This document shows, piece after piece, positions 9,780-21,471 of a stretch of DNA of 64,000 bases. The DNA lies in assembly GCF_004337985.1 (NCBI RefSeq), contig NW_021940918.1, positions 3,379,014-3,443,013 on the forward strand. Direction: 5' to 3'. The notes beneath the pieces are model-generated. The model saw only the letters and a list, made by a program, of their open reading frames with translations, did no database searches and had not been told where the DNA came from. The translations under genes were made by a program, and so were the position numbers. How positions within the stretch are numbered: position 1 is the stretch's first letter; every line of letters starts with the position of its first letter. This DNA is from Pyricularia pennisetigena (taxonomy: Eukaryota; Ascomycota; Sordariomycetes; Magnaporthales; Pyriculariaceae).

Positions 9780-10098
9780 TCAAGCTCTGAATGTTATGGG
9801 CCAAGTTAATTTTTCGTTTTGATGTGTGCTTGAGAGTTCTTCAGATGTGCCATCAGGGGTAGCACCAGAGCTTCCGCTCGAGCTACCACTGGAGCCGTAG
9901 CCGCCCTGGTTCACTTGTGGTTTCACATATGGATAATAGATCCCATCGCAAACAATACCTTCCTCGTGGCCGCCACCGGGACAGGTACACTGCATTAGGT
10001 GTTAGCCTTTTTGCTCCCCAAAACAGACAGGCCGAGTAAAAGGGATGACCTACATCAGTCGTGGGCTTTCCACAGCTAAAACAGCTCTCGCTCGACAT
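9780..10098 (-). CDS. Small CxxC...CxC protein, tandem paralogue 2
   Basis: Two exons, 10054-10098 and 9780-9989, joined over a 64-bp intron (GTAGGT...TGCAG, branch CTAAC, phase 0), giving 84 aa. Exon 1 is 15 codons, MSSESCFSCGKPTTD; exon 2 begins CTCPGGGHEEG. Cys at 6, 9, 16 and 18 match paralogue 1, with one extra Cys further on (IVCDGIYYP). The G..h..G.Y patch also aligns with GQFVNGFYV of the other copy. The tail is Gly/Ser-rich, then acidic. Without splicing, each exon alone looks like a meaningless short frame, so automated annotation may miss or merge them. Cytosolic metal-binding is plausible; function unknown. Confidence 0.7.
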
Positions 10099-11077
10099 GC
10101 TTGTGTTGTTTGCTTTGTTCGTGGAAGAGGGTGTACTATAGGTTGCTCTCGCGGTATGGCGTCTGTAGGAACATTACCGACCATCGGGGGACACTTGCTA
10201 GATTTATAGGTGGAAAACAAATCTATAGATAAAAAAACCCATGGGAACACCCTGGTTACCTGCATACCTGCATAAGGCGTGAATCACAAGCGCATGCATG
10301 GTGCCGTATTGTGCAGTTTTAACTCACATCTTCTTGCACCAAGCTTGTTGTTAGCAACAGTTTTGTGGCATGAAATTCTTTGACAGGAACCACTGGTGCC
10401 AACTTAGAAGGTAGAAAAAGTAGAGGTGTCGTCCCAGCGAATATCCGTTCTGGGCCAACTTTTCGTCAACACCAATTCTACGCCACTATATTTATCCCGT
10501 GGTTTCCATGCAACCGATGAAGTGCTGCCCATGTGGCCACAGTGTTAGGAAATAGACCGACAGGATAACGTGTCAAAATAGGTAGTACGACCACAGGCAA
10601 TCTTGTGTGCTAGGATCACTTTTCTCGGGCAATGCTGGATGTCCATGGTCCCTGACACCTGTGAAATCAATCACAAGTATCCCAAGGCCTTGATGAGTGG
10701 CAATCAGCCATCCGTGGTGCTACATCAAAGCCATCCCGCGAATACCAATTGCGTACGCCCAACGAAAATGCACCTCGTGGGTTGTTGATCCCAAGAGAGC
10801 GGGTTAATGGCGTCTTGTTGATCTAGGATTTTTTGGTCTACTCAACAATACAATTGATTGTCTTCCCTTCTTTGTGTATCGTGTCAAATATAAGCAATAG
10901 TTTGGTGTCCTGCACAAGTTCTAGAAAGCAATCACTCATGCCCCGATAACCTTCACAACGAGATTTGGCAGACAAAGTATAGATCGAGTCTCGGCAACAT
11001 AAAGTCGGAATGATGGCGACCAAAGACGTGCCCTTGGGGCAGAAAATGACAGTAAAATCTCAAACAGATTGACTGGA
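10099..11077. other. Intergenic, 1 kb
   Basis: Promoter side of small cysteine paralogue 2 and 3' side of COG5. No third copy of the small cysteine gene and no other gene seen here. Confidence 0.5.
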
Positions 11078-12460
11078 CTATCTGGTGATGTTGTTCACTA
11101 CACTAGCAACCATAACGGCAACCTCGCGATCCCAGCCATTGCTCTTGTCGGTATTCGTTTTGCTCTTAGAGGATGACCCAACCGCCACGGCGGAGCCAGG
11201 AAGCTGTGCTCCCCTCAAAACGCACTCTCGGATTGCGTCACCCACGGCAGTCTTGTTCGACCTCAGAGTTCGTGCCGACACGCCTCCCCTGTTCATGATT
11301 TCCTGTACTCTGGTTGACAAGCTGCTTGCCAGCGTCCTCCAGAAGTAAGACGCCAAAGATCCCGTCTCTAGATAAGCCAGTAAGAACTGCAGCAAGTTTA
11401 CGCTCTTCTCGCTCGCAGTCCCAGCACCCATTTGTGCCTTGAGCGGGTGCAAAGGGGCCTTGGTAGATTCCAGAACCAGCTCGAGAGCAACAATGTTCTG
11501 GCAGCGCGCACTAATCTCGGCTAGAGTCCGCTCCAGAGTAGGCAGAGCGGCCAGTGACCGCGCAAGAGATGCCACGCTGCTTTGCAGAGCCGAACGCAAA
11601 TACATGTCCAAAGCCTGGAGCATGCTGGCCGGGCTCCACTTCTCGTTCTTGGTCAGCGTCGTCGGGGAAAGCAGGTAAAGCGTAACCAACGCCGAGACCA
11701 TGCGGGCCTTTGCCTCCTCCAGTTGCGCAAACGTCGCGCCACCGGCAGAAGTACCACTGGAAGCTGAAGGAGGCGAGGCCATGGAGAACTCGCGTACGAT
11801 TCGCTCCGAGACATCGCACACGGACCTTTCGACCGGCACAATGATGAATTCCTGGAGGGAGCGAACCGCATCGACACGGTCAATCCCGTGTCCCTCTTCC
11901 CCAGGCGCCTTGTACTCTAATATTTCCCTGAGAGAAAGTATGGTGTGCGCGCAACGCACCAGGCTGCGGTGGTCCTCCTTTCTGCCCGAGGCTGATAGCT
12001 CTGCATACTGAATCTCAAGCTGTCGACCCAGTTGCAGACAGCGGCCTACGGATCTCCCTATCCTCAGGGTCTCCCAGAGTCGCGAGGCGACTTGCCTAAC
12101 CGTGTCTGCTTCGGCATGCTTCTGGATCACCTCCTTTTCTAGCTGTTTGTAGCTCTCATTCAGCGACTTGACCTGCCCATCAATCTCGCCCACTATCCGG
12201 CCACTTGCAGCGGTCTGCTCCTGTGTGTGCGAGAGGAGATGGATGGCTTCGCGCGTAGTCAGCTGGTCGATATGAGAGTCGATCTCTTGTATGTCAAAAA
12301 GCACTTTCGAGAGAGGCGTCGACAGGTCAAGCGGCGAGTCATTGGGATTGTTGGTCGAAAGGACAAGACTGTTGGCGAAGGCGGATGGGCTAAAATCCGG
12401 AGCCAAAAAGGTCTCGTAGTCAATGTACGAGGTGTCCTCCTCCTGTATGTTGTTAGACAT
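11078..12460 (-). CDS. COG5: Conserved oligomeric Golgi complex subunit 5
   Basis: Single exon, 460 aa, ATG 12460. The N-terminus (SYIDYETFLAPDFSPSAFAN, then LSKVLFDIQEIDSHI near residues 50-65) is the characteristic COG5 start, followed by long helices with coiled-coil character (residues 60-150). Ser/Gly-rich and helical segments make up the rest, as in fungal members. COG5 belongs to lobe B of the eight-subunit COG tether, which captures vesicles in retrograde transport within the Golgi and so keeps glycosyltransferases in place. No signal peptide; peripheral Golgi location expected. The next gene to the right is divergent, about 1 kb away. Confidence 0.85.
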   Translation of the reverse strand: MSNNIQEEDTSYIDYETFLAPDFSPSAFANSLVLSTNNPNDSPLDLSTPLSKVLFDIQEIDSHIDQLTTREAIHLLSHTQEQTAASGRIVGEIDGQVKSLNESYKQLEKEVIQKHAEADTVRQVASRLWETLRIGRSVGRCLQLGRQLEIQYAELSASGRKEDHRSLVRCAHTILSLREILEYKAPGEEGHGIDRVDAVRSLQEFIIVPVERSVCDVSERIVREFSMASPPSASSGTSAGGATFAQLEEAKARMVSALVTLYLLSPTTLTKNEKWSPASMLQALDMYLRSALQSSVASLARSLAALPTLERTLAEISARCQNIVALELVLESTKAPLHPLKAQMGAGTASEKSVNLLQFLLAYLETGSLASYFWRTLASSLSTRVQEIMNRGGVSARTLRSNKTAVGDAIRECVLRGAQLPGSAVAVGSSSKSKTNTDKSNGWDREVAVMVASVVNNITR

Positions 12461-13483
12461 GGTGAGGAATGTCTACAGCCCGGGTGCTGACGAGGGTCCA
12501 GCCAATTCGTCAACGGCGCGTGTTGCTGCAACCGCATCGTGGGGTCTCCAAGCTCCAGCTCCAGCCGTCCAACAGGACAAATTTCAGCCACAGTTAAGCC
12601 GGACCTGTGCCCCACCCTGTTGAAAATTCAATTCGCATTTGCAGGGTAGCATCCTCGACCCCGGCTTCATGGTGAATTTCACTACCACCCCATTAACAAG
12701 GGCAAGGCAATGAGGTCATTATGCAGAGGTACCTACTCCGCCAGCCAATATTGGGACTGTGTTGAATGGAATATCATGGCTTGAACTGTGGCCGCATAGC
12801 CAGTCTGTGATTCTGCGTATTGTGATTTTTGCCAAGATCACATACAATCAGGCTGCTTTGGTGTGACGGCAGTTGTGAGTACGCAGAAAATGCTCATATC
12901 TTGTGAACAAAACATTCGTCTGTTGTCGGTGTCAGCACAGATCTTCTGGGCTGACAAAACCCCACTTCCATACCCCGACTGGGAAATGCCGCTGAAAAAA
13001 TCATCGTGGGTGGTGGAATTAGTGGGGTATACCTGGGAAATCGCCCAGTTGCGAGTCGTTGTGTAAGCCGGGGGCAGGGATTAGTGCTGGGGCTCGCGGA
13101 TCGCAAGGCACAGGCTAGCCAAAATATTTCGCTCTGCAAAGCATTTGCAAATGTTTAAACCTTCGGAGACTCGGCACGCCGATGCTGACTTTTGTCGTGC
13201 GGCAAACCCATAAGCTTTCGTTAGCCATGGCTTGAGTCGGCCGTTCAAACGCTTTGTTTCGTTCATCTGCCCGAAAAACATCTGTCAACGGACTTTTTTT
13301 GGTCGACACAGGATTTCAACGAACGACATGCCCTCTTCGGGTTGCGGTTGCTTCTCCACGTCCGAGTGATCCGAACGAGCGCAGACCGACCATACGTCCC
13401 CAAGTACATCATCCGCTGCCTCGGAAGCGAGCCTCAACCTTCACTTCCGACCTCAGTGCTAGAAACAAAGATCTACGGCAGCG
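12461..13483. other. Divergent promoter region COG5 / DUF2434 gene
   Basis: About 1 kb between two divergent starts. No repeat, RNA or additional gene seen. Leftward short frames at 12894-13309 use non-ATG starts or lack similarity. Confidence 0.5.
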
Positions 13484-15181
13484 ATGCCCCTACTCGATTT
13501 TCCGCCTGGCGACAACGCCACGGATACCATAATCAATGGCGTTCACTTCAACCTGACCACACTACGGGATTGGAACTACGAGTATTACAGCAACCAGACC
13601 GTCTCCAATGGCACGTGGGACTGGTGCATGATCATGGCCGAACCATGGACACCCACACGCATCCTCGCAAACGGCACCTTCATGAACTCGACTTGGTGCT
13701 ATACGCCGACGCACTCCATCGGTCCTCGGGCTGGAGTGGGAATGGGCTTCGCCGTCATCTTCGGCATCGGCCTTGTTCTCACCTTGGTCAACCTCGATCG
13801 CCACGGGCGTCTACACCTACCCGTCGAGAAGCGCTTCTACCCCATCGGCAGGAGATGGCAGTGGTACTTCTCAATCATTGCGTGTTCCTTGGCCGTGGCC
13901 GCGCTCATTTGCAACGTCGACGTGGATCGCATGTTCCTACCCGAGCTTCCAGTCGTCTTTGTTAGCTTCTTCTGGTACCTACTACAAATGGCCGCCATGG
14001 CCATCGTCTGGGAGTCGGTACGCCATTGGGGGAGCTGGATGGAGCGTCAATTTATCGATGCCGACCCTTTCTCCTTGCCCGAGGATGGTAGACGTTACAG
14101 ATTTGAGCTTCTGATCCCGCTTGTCTTCTACGCCTTCCTCTTCCTCAACTTCTTTCTCGTGTTTCCTAGGAACTGGGGTCCGCTTCAGCTGCAAAGATCC
14201 CCCGAACAGACGCGACTCGAAGCTATCCCCGCGGCTACGGAGCTCCGACTGAAGCTGGGGTCGTTTGCGCTGTTCTTTGCTTGGATCGTCATTCTGGTGT
14301 CTCTCCGCCACACGATCAATGAGTACCTGCCCCGTAACCGGGGGCTGCTGAACCGAGCCATAGGTATCATCAAGCTCACGCCGCTCCGTCTTCACTTGTT
14401 GATTCTCCTGTCGCTTGTTGTTGTCGCGTACCAAGCGTTGGTACCTTGGTCATGGGAAAACTCGCCAATGAATATCAATGGCAACGTAGTTGCCATTTAC
14501 CTTGGCGGATTCGTCCCTACCCTTCTCATCGTTTACGTCAATATAGTTGCTGGTTTCATGCGCCCCAATGAGGACCAGGAGCTCATTCGACAGAGACGGC
14601 GCCGTGGCGCAGAGCATGATGCCCAACTACGCATCACCAAGAAGCCCACCTGGTGGCGGAGAGTGAGGGGCGAGATCCCGCCCCCTAACGAGACAATGAG
14701 AGAACGGCTTGCACGCAATGCTCGTGAAGTTGGTGGAAGGCGTGTTGATCCTGTCTTGGAGGCTGAGCTGGCAGCCGCTGGCTCGACAACCCATCAGGCG
14801 CAGCCCTTCAACTCTTCTACGAGGTCGAACACGGTAGAGATGGGCACAATGCAGCGGCCAAATAGCAATGGCAGCAGCAACGGCAGCGATCTCCCCTCGC
14901 CCAATCCTTCCAGGCCAAGGCCAGAATTCGAGGCATACATGGGAAAGTCTGACCGGCGGCGGAATGAAAGAACCATGGCCGCTGTTGCCGGAGTGCTTTT
15001 CCCCGCTTCTGCTAACGGTTCCGACTACGCCCAAAGGAGAGCCGAATTGATGACGGACGGTCCTCCCCCGCCACCTTATAGGGACAACGGCGAAAGTCGC
15101 CGTCAACCCTCGGAGCGAAGCATCAGCGTCGCCTCAATGGCTCGCCCTGCTGAGCAACCCAAGAGCATGCTAGATGTTTAG
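13484..15181 (+). CDS. DUF2434 family integral membrane protein
   Basis: Single exon, 565 aa. The N-terminal 80 residues are extracellular-type, with several N-glycosylation sequons (NLT, NQT, NGT, NST) and a few Cys. Seven hydrophobic helices follow, at about 83-103, 130-150, 159-180, 212-231, 257-277, 300-322 and 337-360. A basic cytosolic tail (RQRRRRG) and a long disordered Ser/Pro/Arg-rich region complete it. This layout and the IGxRxGVGMG..F lead-in match the fungal DUF2434 family, whose role is undefined; the seven-helix topology resembles receptors but is not evidence of one. ATG 13484 precedes the first glycosylated segment, and no separate cleavable signal peptide is obvious. Confidence 0.8.
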   Translation: MPLLDFPPGDNATDTIINGVHFNLTTLRDWNYEYYSNQTVSNGTWDWCMIMAEPWTPTRILANGTFMNSTWCYTPTHSIGPRAGVGMGFAVIFGIGLVLTLVNLDRHGRLHLPVEKRFYPIGRRWQWYFSIIACSLAVAALICNVDVDRMFLPELPVVFVSFFWYLLQMAAMAIVWESVRHWGSWMERQFIDADPFSLPEDGRRYRFELLIPLVFYAFLFLNFFLVFPRNWGPLQLQRSPEQTRLEAIPAATELRLKLGSFALFFAWIVILVSLRHTINEYLPRNRGLLNRAIGIIKLTPLRLHLLILLSLVVVAYQALVPWSWENSPMNINGNVVAIYLGGFVPTLLIVYVNIVAGFMRPNEDQELIRQRRRRGAEHDAQLRITKKPTWWRRVRGEIPPPNETMRERLARNAREVGGRRVDPVLEAELAAAGSTTHQAQPFNSSTRSNTVEMGTMQRPNSNGSSNGSDLPSPNPSRPRPEFEAYMGKSDRRRNERTMAAVAGVLFPASANGSDYAQRRAELMTDGPPPPPYRDNGESRRQPSERSISVASMARPAEQPKSMLDV

Positions 15182-15430
15182 GGATACTGCCGAGACAACA
15201 TTTAATATCGACATTCCCGTCTTGCTCTTTGAGACTACTAGGCTTTTGTACAAACTCAAGTAGAATTTTTTAGTACTGAATATTTACGATTATGACATGG
15301 ACCGTTTTAACATGAGTATCTGACTACCCTCTTCGCTGTGGGTTGATTTGGGTTGATTTAAGGGTTAGGCGTGTCAAATTTCATTTGGGTGTTGATTTGG
15401 ATATATGGTGTACGTGGTTTTTTCTTTCTT

Positions 15431-15499
<69 letters not shown>

Positions 15500-18241
15500 A
15501 AATGGTCTTTGGTATTTCACTCGCTATCAATGTATATACGGCTGCAATGATAAGAAGCTGGAATAAGCGAACTGTTACATTACATATTATCAGACAGGAG
15601 TCTCCATTTCACAGCACACATACAGTATGTGCCACAGATCCATGACATCACCCAAGATGGACTGCATGACCTGGGCTGGGCGAGAAACAAAGTCACATTG
15701 GAAAAAACAGATCAGTTTGCCATTCTGGAGAGGCGAAATGGAAACCGCCGTCATCAATCCATCATTATGTCCTAGAGAACAAGCGGGTTGACCTGAATAT
15801 TGAGCAGCAGAGAAAATGGCCCCCCAGTCCCCCCAATAAAAACAAAGGTATCAAAGGAAAAAAACACATGCCCGCCACTAGACCGTGTGAGTATATTTCA
15901 CGTGCATGAGGCGCAAAGTACAGTATTAGCCCAGGCTACCATCATGGCATCTCGAGACAAATGGCCAAAATGAGGAGATTCACACACAGCAAACCGGGGC
16001 CATGTGGACTAGAATAGAATTAGTCTAGAGCTAGAACTAGATCTACCTAGCGTGAGAAAAAAGAAAACGCCTCCTCAGCCTGTCTACATGACATGAATGT
16101 CTTGCATCGTACGAAGCGTACACCGTCCGGTGAGAGGCAAGGGCACCAAAGATGAGAGAGGGGCTGGCTAGGATATGTGGGGGATCGATCGTCCCAAGTC
16201 CCAGCGCTTCACCGAAGAGGCACCCGGTAGAACGCGAGTCCGAACGGCGAGGCGCGGCGGTCTTTTTGTCTATCTTTTGTTCAGATCAAAAAAAAAAGAG
16301 AGAGAAGAGGGAAAAAAAGAGGCAAGATGAAGAGAGAGAGGAAGGTAAAAGGGACGGATACCAATCTGACGGGAGGGGAAGTTGGGGCGTGTATCTCTCC
16401 TCATCAGCTTACAAAAGTTGAGGTAAACAACCCTCGACACTATCTTTTTTTTCTCCGCTTGGCTAAAACTCTATAGTTTCACTCCTAAAGAGGCAGGAAC
16501 AATCAAATTCAAAAGGAGCGGTCAAGGGAGTGACAAAGGTACTCCGTACATAGGGCAGCGATTTTGAACGGGCTTGTCACAAAAGCCCAAACAAGGTTAA
16601 AAAGAGGAATGGAAGGATTGAAAAAGGCGCACACATGCCAAGGCCCAGCAAGGCGCAGGCGGAGGGGAGAAAGATAGACCGACGGACAAACAAAGCCCTT
16701 TCTTTTACGAGGTCCATGCCTGCTCAGTAGCTCACTGTTTACTGTCTTGAAAATTGTCTCGGCAAAGCTAGTTTTTTTTTTTTTTTCTCTGTTTTCCTTT
16801 TTTCCTCCCTCATTTGTAGCATAGGTTGTACAAAGAGGCAGTGCCGAAAAACCCTATTTGACGCTAAACAGACAAATACGGGACAGAAGCGGAACGCAAA
16901 TGTGAGTTTGTTCATTTGATGTACAGCTGGGCTGAAAGAGGCAGCCTTGAGCAAAAAAAGAGAGAGAAACATTAGAAAGCAGTGTGCAAGCTTCTTGTTG
17001 GGCTGAGTCTTGGGCCTGGCTGAGCAAGAAAAGAAACCAAGGAAAATTGAAGCAAAACACCTAACCTTCAGGCAAAAATATGTACCCATATCTTTGCGAA
17101 CAAGACTATACCTTGATTGCGAGAGAAGAGAAAAGAATTGAGTCTTAAGCCATCACGCGCAGTATCCAAATCTGTGAGGAGGCTGGGCTAACTACCTAAT
17201 CGCCTCGGTACTTGTTCCTTGCAGCGCAGGGACGGCGATTGGCCACGATGTTCCCAGTCCTAGTGACAGCAGCTTATAGTTCGTGGTAGATGATCCAGGC
17301 ACGGCGCCTAACAGGAGGCAAAAAGTATACCCCCTGGTGTGGGCCCTGTCCTGGCCCCGACTTTGACAAACATGTGATAGCCTGATCCTTTGCTCGTTTT
17401 TCAGCTTCAGCTGTGAAACTCAATGGTAGTTTCGACTCTAGTGCATGTTTGAACGAAATGGAATGTACGTGATAGTATCGTGAGCAATCTGTATTTGGGT
17501 ATCAGATAGGATTGAAAGTAATAAAATAGACAGCCATCCGCTTAAAGGAAATCCAAAAAAAGGCCGGTTAAAGACAGTGCCGTAGACCGTCCATGATGAT
17601 TCCACAAAGAAGCCAAGCTCCAGGTCTGTCATCCCTGAAGAAGGGCCAGCAAGCTTAGAAGTGAAGCCAAAATTATCGCTGTTAGCTCGCAAGGATACCC
17701 AGATGGCGAAAGTGCTATCACTTGAAAGAAACCAACCCCAATATAGAAGATTAATGCAATGTCAAGTGTGGGGATAGGTCAGCGGGTGACTGACTATAAC
17801 CACACTCTAGCAGAAAATGGCCAAGAGAGTTCTAGCGATTTCACCTGGGGTAATTGAACCGAAACACAAACAGCCGACCTGAAAGGCAAGAGATAAATGA
17901 AAAACATGGCAGCGTCAAACATAAAATGACTTAAAATGCAAATTCCGACAAAAGAAGAAAAGCGAAGAACTAAACGCAGACCATATCAGAGAGTATGCAA
18001 CATCGTGAACGAAAAGGAAAAGAAAGTCCGGTTGCCCTGGGTGGAATCAAGTTCCGTCTTCGTCTCAATGCTGTGCTGTGCCTCCAGTCATAACTGCGCG
18101 CTACAAGAAATTCAATTCAGCAAAAACATAAAGAAAGTCGTGAAAGTCGTGAAAAGGAGATGTATGTGTCATGGTCAATGCTTGATACGGCCGACAAGAG
18201 ATGGGACGTGACCGTGCGGCCCTTTAAATATCTTTCTGTTC
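15182..18241. other. 3 kb gene-free convergent region
   Basis: Lies between the stops of the DUF2434 gene and the C2H2 factor. It holds the T25A41 tract, a polypurine stretch around 16287-16355 and many short A/T runs. No protein family, tRNA or transposon feature was found. Part may be 3' UTR of the transcription factor. Confidence 0.5.
15432..15497. repeat. T25 followed directly by A41
   Basis: A run of 25 T switches without spacer to 41 A. This is a perfect self-complementary A/T palindrome and is either a collapsed/joined assembly point or a poly(T)/poly(A) junction. Confidence 0.9.
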
Positions 18242-20495
18242 CTAGCAAGCGGTAGCCGTCGGCACACCTCCCGTAGCAGCGGCAACGAGAGTCTTGAATC
18301 GGTCCAAAGTATCAGGTTGTTGGTTTTGGCCTCTTTCACCGTGCTGGTCCCCGGGTCGGTTGACGGGCGTAGCCTGTGGATTCGATGCTGGTACCGAGAG
18401 TCTTGGTGGTGGTGTTTCCCTCGCGGGGAAACCTGAAAATCCGCTGAAGTTGGGATGCATCATGCGATCCACGTGGGATACCCGCTGTTCCCTGGGCTCC
18501 GTACCCTCGTTTATACGGGCGTGGATAGTCATTGGATTCGGTCCGTGGTACCAGCCATGCCTCTTCGACTCGCGAGAGGTGATAGAGGGCGCAGACATTG
18601 TATGCTGATGACCTCTGAACACGGTATTGCTGCTGGTTGGAGGCGGGCCCAGGGGGGCTGGTGTTGAAATCGGAACCACACGCGTTTCGGGGTCGAACCT
18701 AACGGTCGGCTGGGTGCGAATTTGCTCTCGTGCGTGCTCGGCCTGTGCTTGCACTGCTTTGTTCGCCTCGTTTGCCCAAGCGCCGGCACTGTCGCGTGGT
18801 GAGTTGCTCGATGTAATGTCCAATTTGGTGAGTCCTCGGTGGAGGCTCATATCTCTGTCCCATTGTGGGGGGCGATGGGCCTCTGTCTGCGGTCTCCTGT
18901 CTGGAAGTAGGAGTGCAGGCGGTGCCTTGGTTTCGGAGTCTACCATCATCGGTGAGGGTATCCTGCGGGGGGGAGTAATGGGGGTAGGTAAGTCGAAGGA
19001 CTCGATACCAGGGAGTCGAATAGCCCCACCCGGACCAGTCGAGCTCTCATCGACATTCATGACTTTGCTGAGACGGCTGCCGCCGACGCTGTAATCCCTG
19101 TCAACGTGCCACGTTCTTCGTCTCCATTCCATCGCTTCTGCCTCTGACATTGATTCGCGACGAGACCAACCGCCCGCCGGAGATAGAGTAGGCGACGAGA
19201 GTAGGCTTGTACTGCTCGGAGAAAAGGCGCCAGAGTGTGATGTGTTAAGCCCGGAAGGTCCAAACATAGGTCTCCCAACGGCAGGGCTCGCGCCATGAGG
19301 AGACTGGAAGGGGTTGCCAGCAGCAGACGGCACGGAGAGGCGCCTTCCGGGAGTCTGACTTCCCGTGCTGTACATGCTATGGGCACGCGAGTGAGAGGTT
19401 GTGGGCGATGCCATCCCCGATGCCCACCGCGGACTGCTCTGGCCAGTGGAGAACGTAGCTGATGTTGGAGTGCTAAAGTCGCTGGGAGACGCTGCTCGGT
19501 AAGAGTACTGGCTGTCAACGCCACTGCGGTATGATTCGAGTGACAGCCTCGATCGGGGATCTGCCATAACGAGTGGCGGAGGACGTCGTCGGGTCGGATC
19601 ATCGCGTGGTGCATTGCTATAGTTGGATCCCAAAGAGCCAATGCTGGCTATGCTAGACGTTGACAAGGACTTGGAGTGGCCTCGAGCTGGCCCGCCAGCG
19701 CTGCCACCAGTTCCTGTCCTGCCCCTACCGTTGTGTCGCACGCGATCTGGTCGTACCTGTCGGACAAACCTGGAACTCGCCACGGCCAGAGAGTCGGCGG
19801 GAATGTCTTCGTTGACATGAACGGTTTGGGCATGCTGCCTCAGGTTGTCGAGTCTCGAAAACCTTCGTGTGCAATGGCACATGAACGGTCTTTCGCCCGT
19901 GTGCTTTCTGTACATATGGTAGATGAGGTTAGATGGTTGAATACAATGGATGAAGCATGAAGGAGAAATACCTAATGTGCCTAGCCAGATGTTCACTTCT
20001 GGTAAAGCTCAGATTACAAGGTGGATAGTCAGTGCAATAGAAGCGCTGTGATTTCTTCTTGTTCTTTGACTTGGTGCCATCGGCATTGAGGCTGTCATCG
20101 TCAGATCCTGCGTCATCGTTTCCTCCGTCTTCTCCCTCGGATGCGTTCATGTCAACGTCTTCCGAATCGGCGGGAGTGGTTGGCTGTTGAGAATGTTCTC
20201 CCTGCGATGTCGGCTTTTCGGATGGCTCGGGAACCTGAACGGCATCGGGGAATGGTGATGTTGGCAAAGGCTTCTGCGACACCAGCCTAGTGCTGTTTCT
20301 ATTCGCCCCAGCGGCCGGATTGCCACGACTGAAGGTAGCCCTGGTGGGAGTGATTGCGTCGTCCATCGGAGCAGTCGAATGCATCTGCTGACCTCTGTTC
20401 TCAGATGATTGCAGCGACGCGCTCGGAGGTCGGCCTTCATGCAAGGCCTCGGAATGCCCAGGACCGTTGTTGGCTGGGCGGAAAGCGGCAGCCAT
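18242..20495 (-). CDS. C2H2 zinc-finger transcription factor (two tandem fingers)
   Basis: Two exons, 19972-20495 and 18242-19907, joined over a 64-bp intron (GTATTT...TACAG, branch CTAAC), giving 729 aa. The splice falls in the linker between the fingers. Finger 1 (about 154-177) is C-x5-C-x12-H-x3-H, with [11 protein letters not shown] as its helix. The HTGERPF linker follows. Finger 2 is an unusual C-x1-C-x12-H-x4-H with [12 protein letters not shown]. The first 150 residues are acidic and disordered, with a basic KSKNKKK patch before the fingers; the 500-residue C-terminus is Ser/Pro-rich and disordered. A longer frame reaches 20579 but only through a GTG, so ATG 20495 (GCC-ATGG context) is used. 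A nuclear DNA-binding regulator; its targets are unknown. Confidence 0.85.
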
Positions 20496-21410
20496 GGCTG
20501 TGGACGGCAGGGTTGGCGAGATTACCAAAGATCGGGATGGACGAGAACCAAACGTGCACCTGCGCGGGGGTGGTCGCACGTATTATGTGGCCAACCCAAC
20601 CCAGTGAGGCTGAGACGGCGAGCGACACATAAGCATGCAACCTGCCAAAAGTTGTTGGCGGGGGGGAACGTGGGAGTGGTCAAAGCTAAGTTGTCGACGA
20701 CCCTTTTAAGCGGGGGGCGTTCCAAGGGCCAGGGGGGTGTGACTATATAAAGGCGGATGCGGTGAATAGGTTGTTTGAGAAATATTAAGACGACGAGGAA
20801 AAATGCAGTTGATCGAGGATGCCGGGACGGAAGACGGAAGCGAAAGAGGGGGAAGGAGAGCAAAAGTCCGAATATGCTGAGATTACCTCAGTTCGTGGAG
20901 AGGAGAGAAGGTAAGGTAAGGTACACTGGCTGACTCTTGGTGTTTATTGTCTGGTTTGCGATTGAAAAAGAAAATATCAAAGAAAAAAGACCAGAATATT
21001 GTCTGTTTGTGTCTGATATTGTGTTTCTTGGTGGTTCACCTAGCAGAGCTTATCGAAAATTTGATCTGCTCTCTTTTTTTCCGGGTGCGCAGTCGCAGTG
21101 CGTAGTCGCACTTCATACAAATGGAACGTATGACGCCCACAATTGTCTTTGAAGAGTGGGAGGAATCAGGTCGATGCAGACGGCGCGGCGGCGACGGGCT
21201 GCAATTGATCGAGACGAGACTGGGGGGGTCGAGAGGGGCGGCGGGACAGACTGGCGTCACTCTCCACCAAGAATTGGGTCCAAATGCGCACTGGCGGGGA
21301 TATTCGGGCGGCAGGCACAAGGCACCGGCGCGGATGCAGTGTACTACGTACAGGGCCAGGTACAAGGCAAGTGGGGTGTAGGATCTGCTGAGAAATCGGG
21401 GTAGCAGAAA

Positions 21411-21471
21411 GGTACCGTGGCGATCAGGCGATCAATTGTGAAGTAAGGTACCTAAAACTTCATGCGGTACC
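21411..21471. promoter_or_regulatory. Cluster of GGTACC palindromes
   Basis: Three GGTACC sites (21411-21416, 21447-21452, 21466-21471), each flanked by AA or TT as (A)AGGTACC(TT), within 61 bp. Further AGGTAC half-matches occur at 20919-20924, 21358-21363 and 21499-21504. They lie about 0.9 kb upstream of the C2H2 factor start. The bound factor, if any, is unknown. Confidence 0.35.

Noticed and set aside
20496..20579. N-terminal extension of the C2H2 factor
   Set aside because: The extension begins at GTG, not ATG; the ATG at 20495 has a good context.
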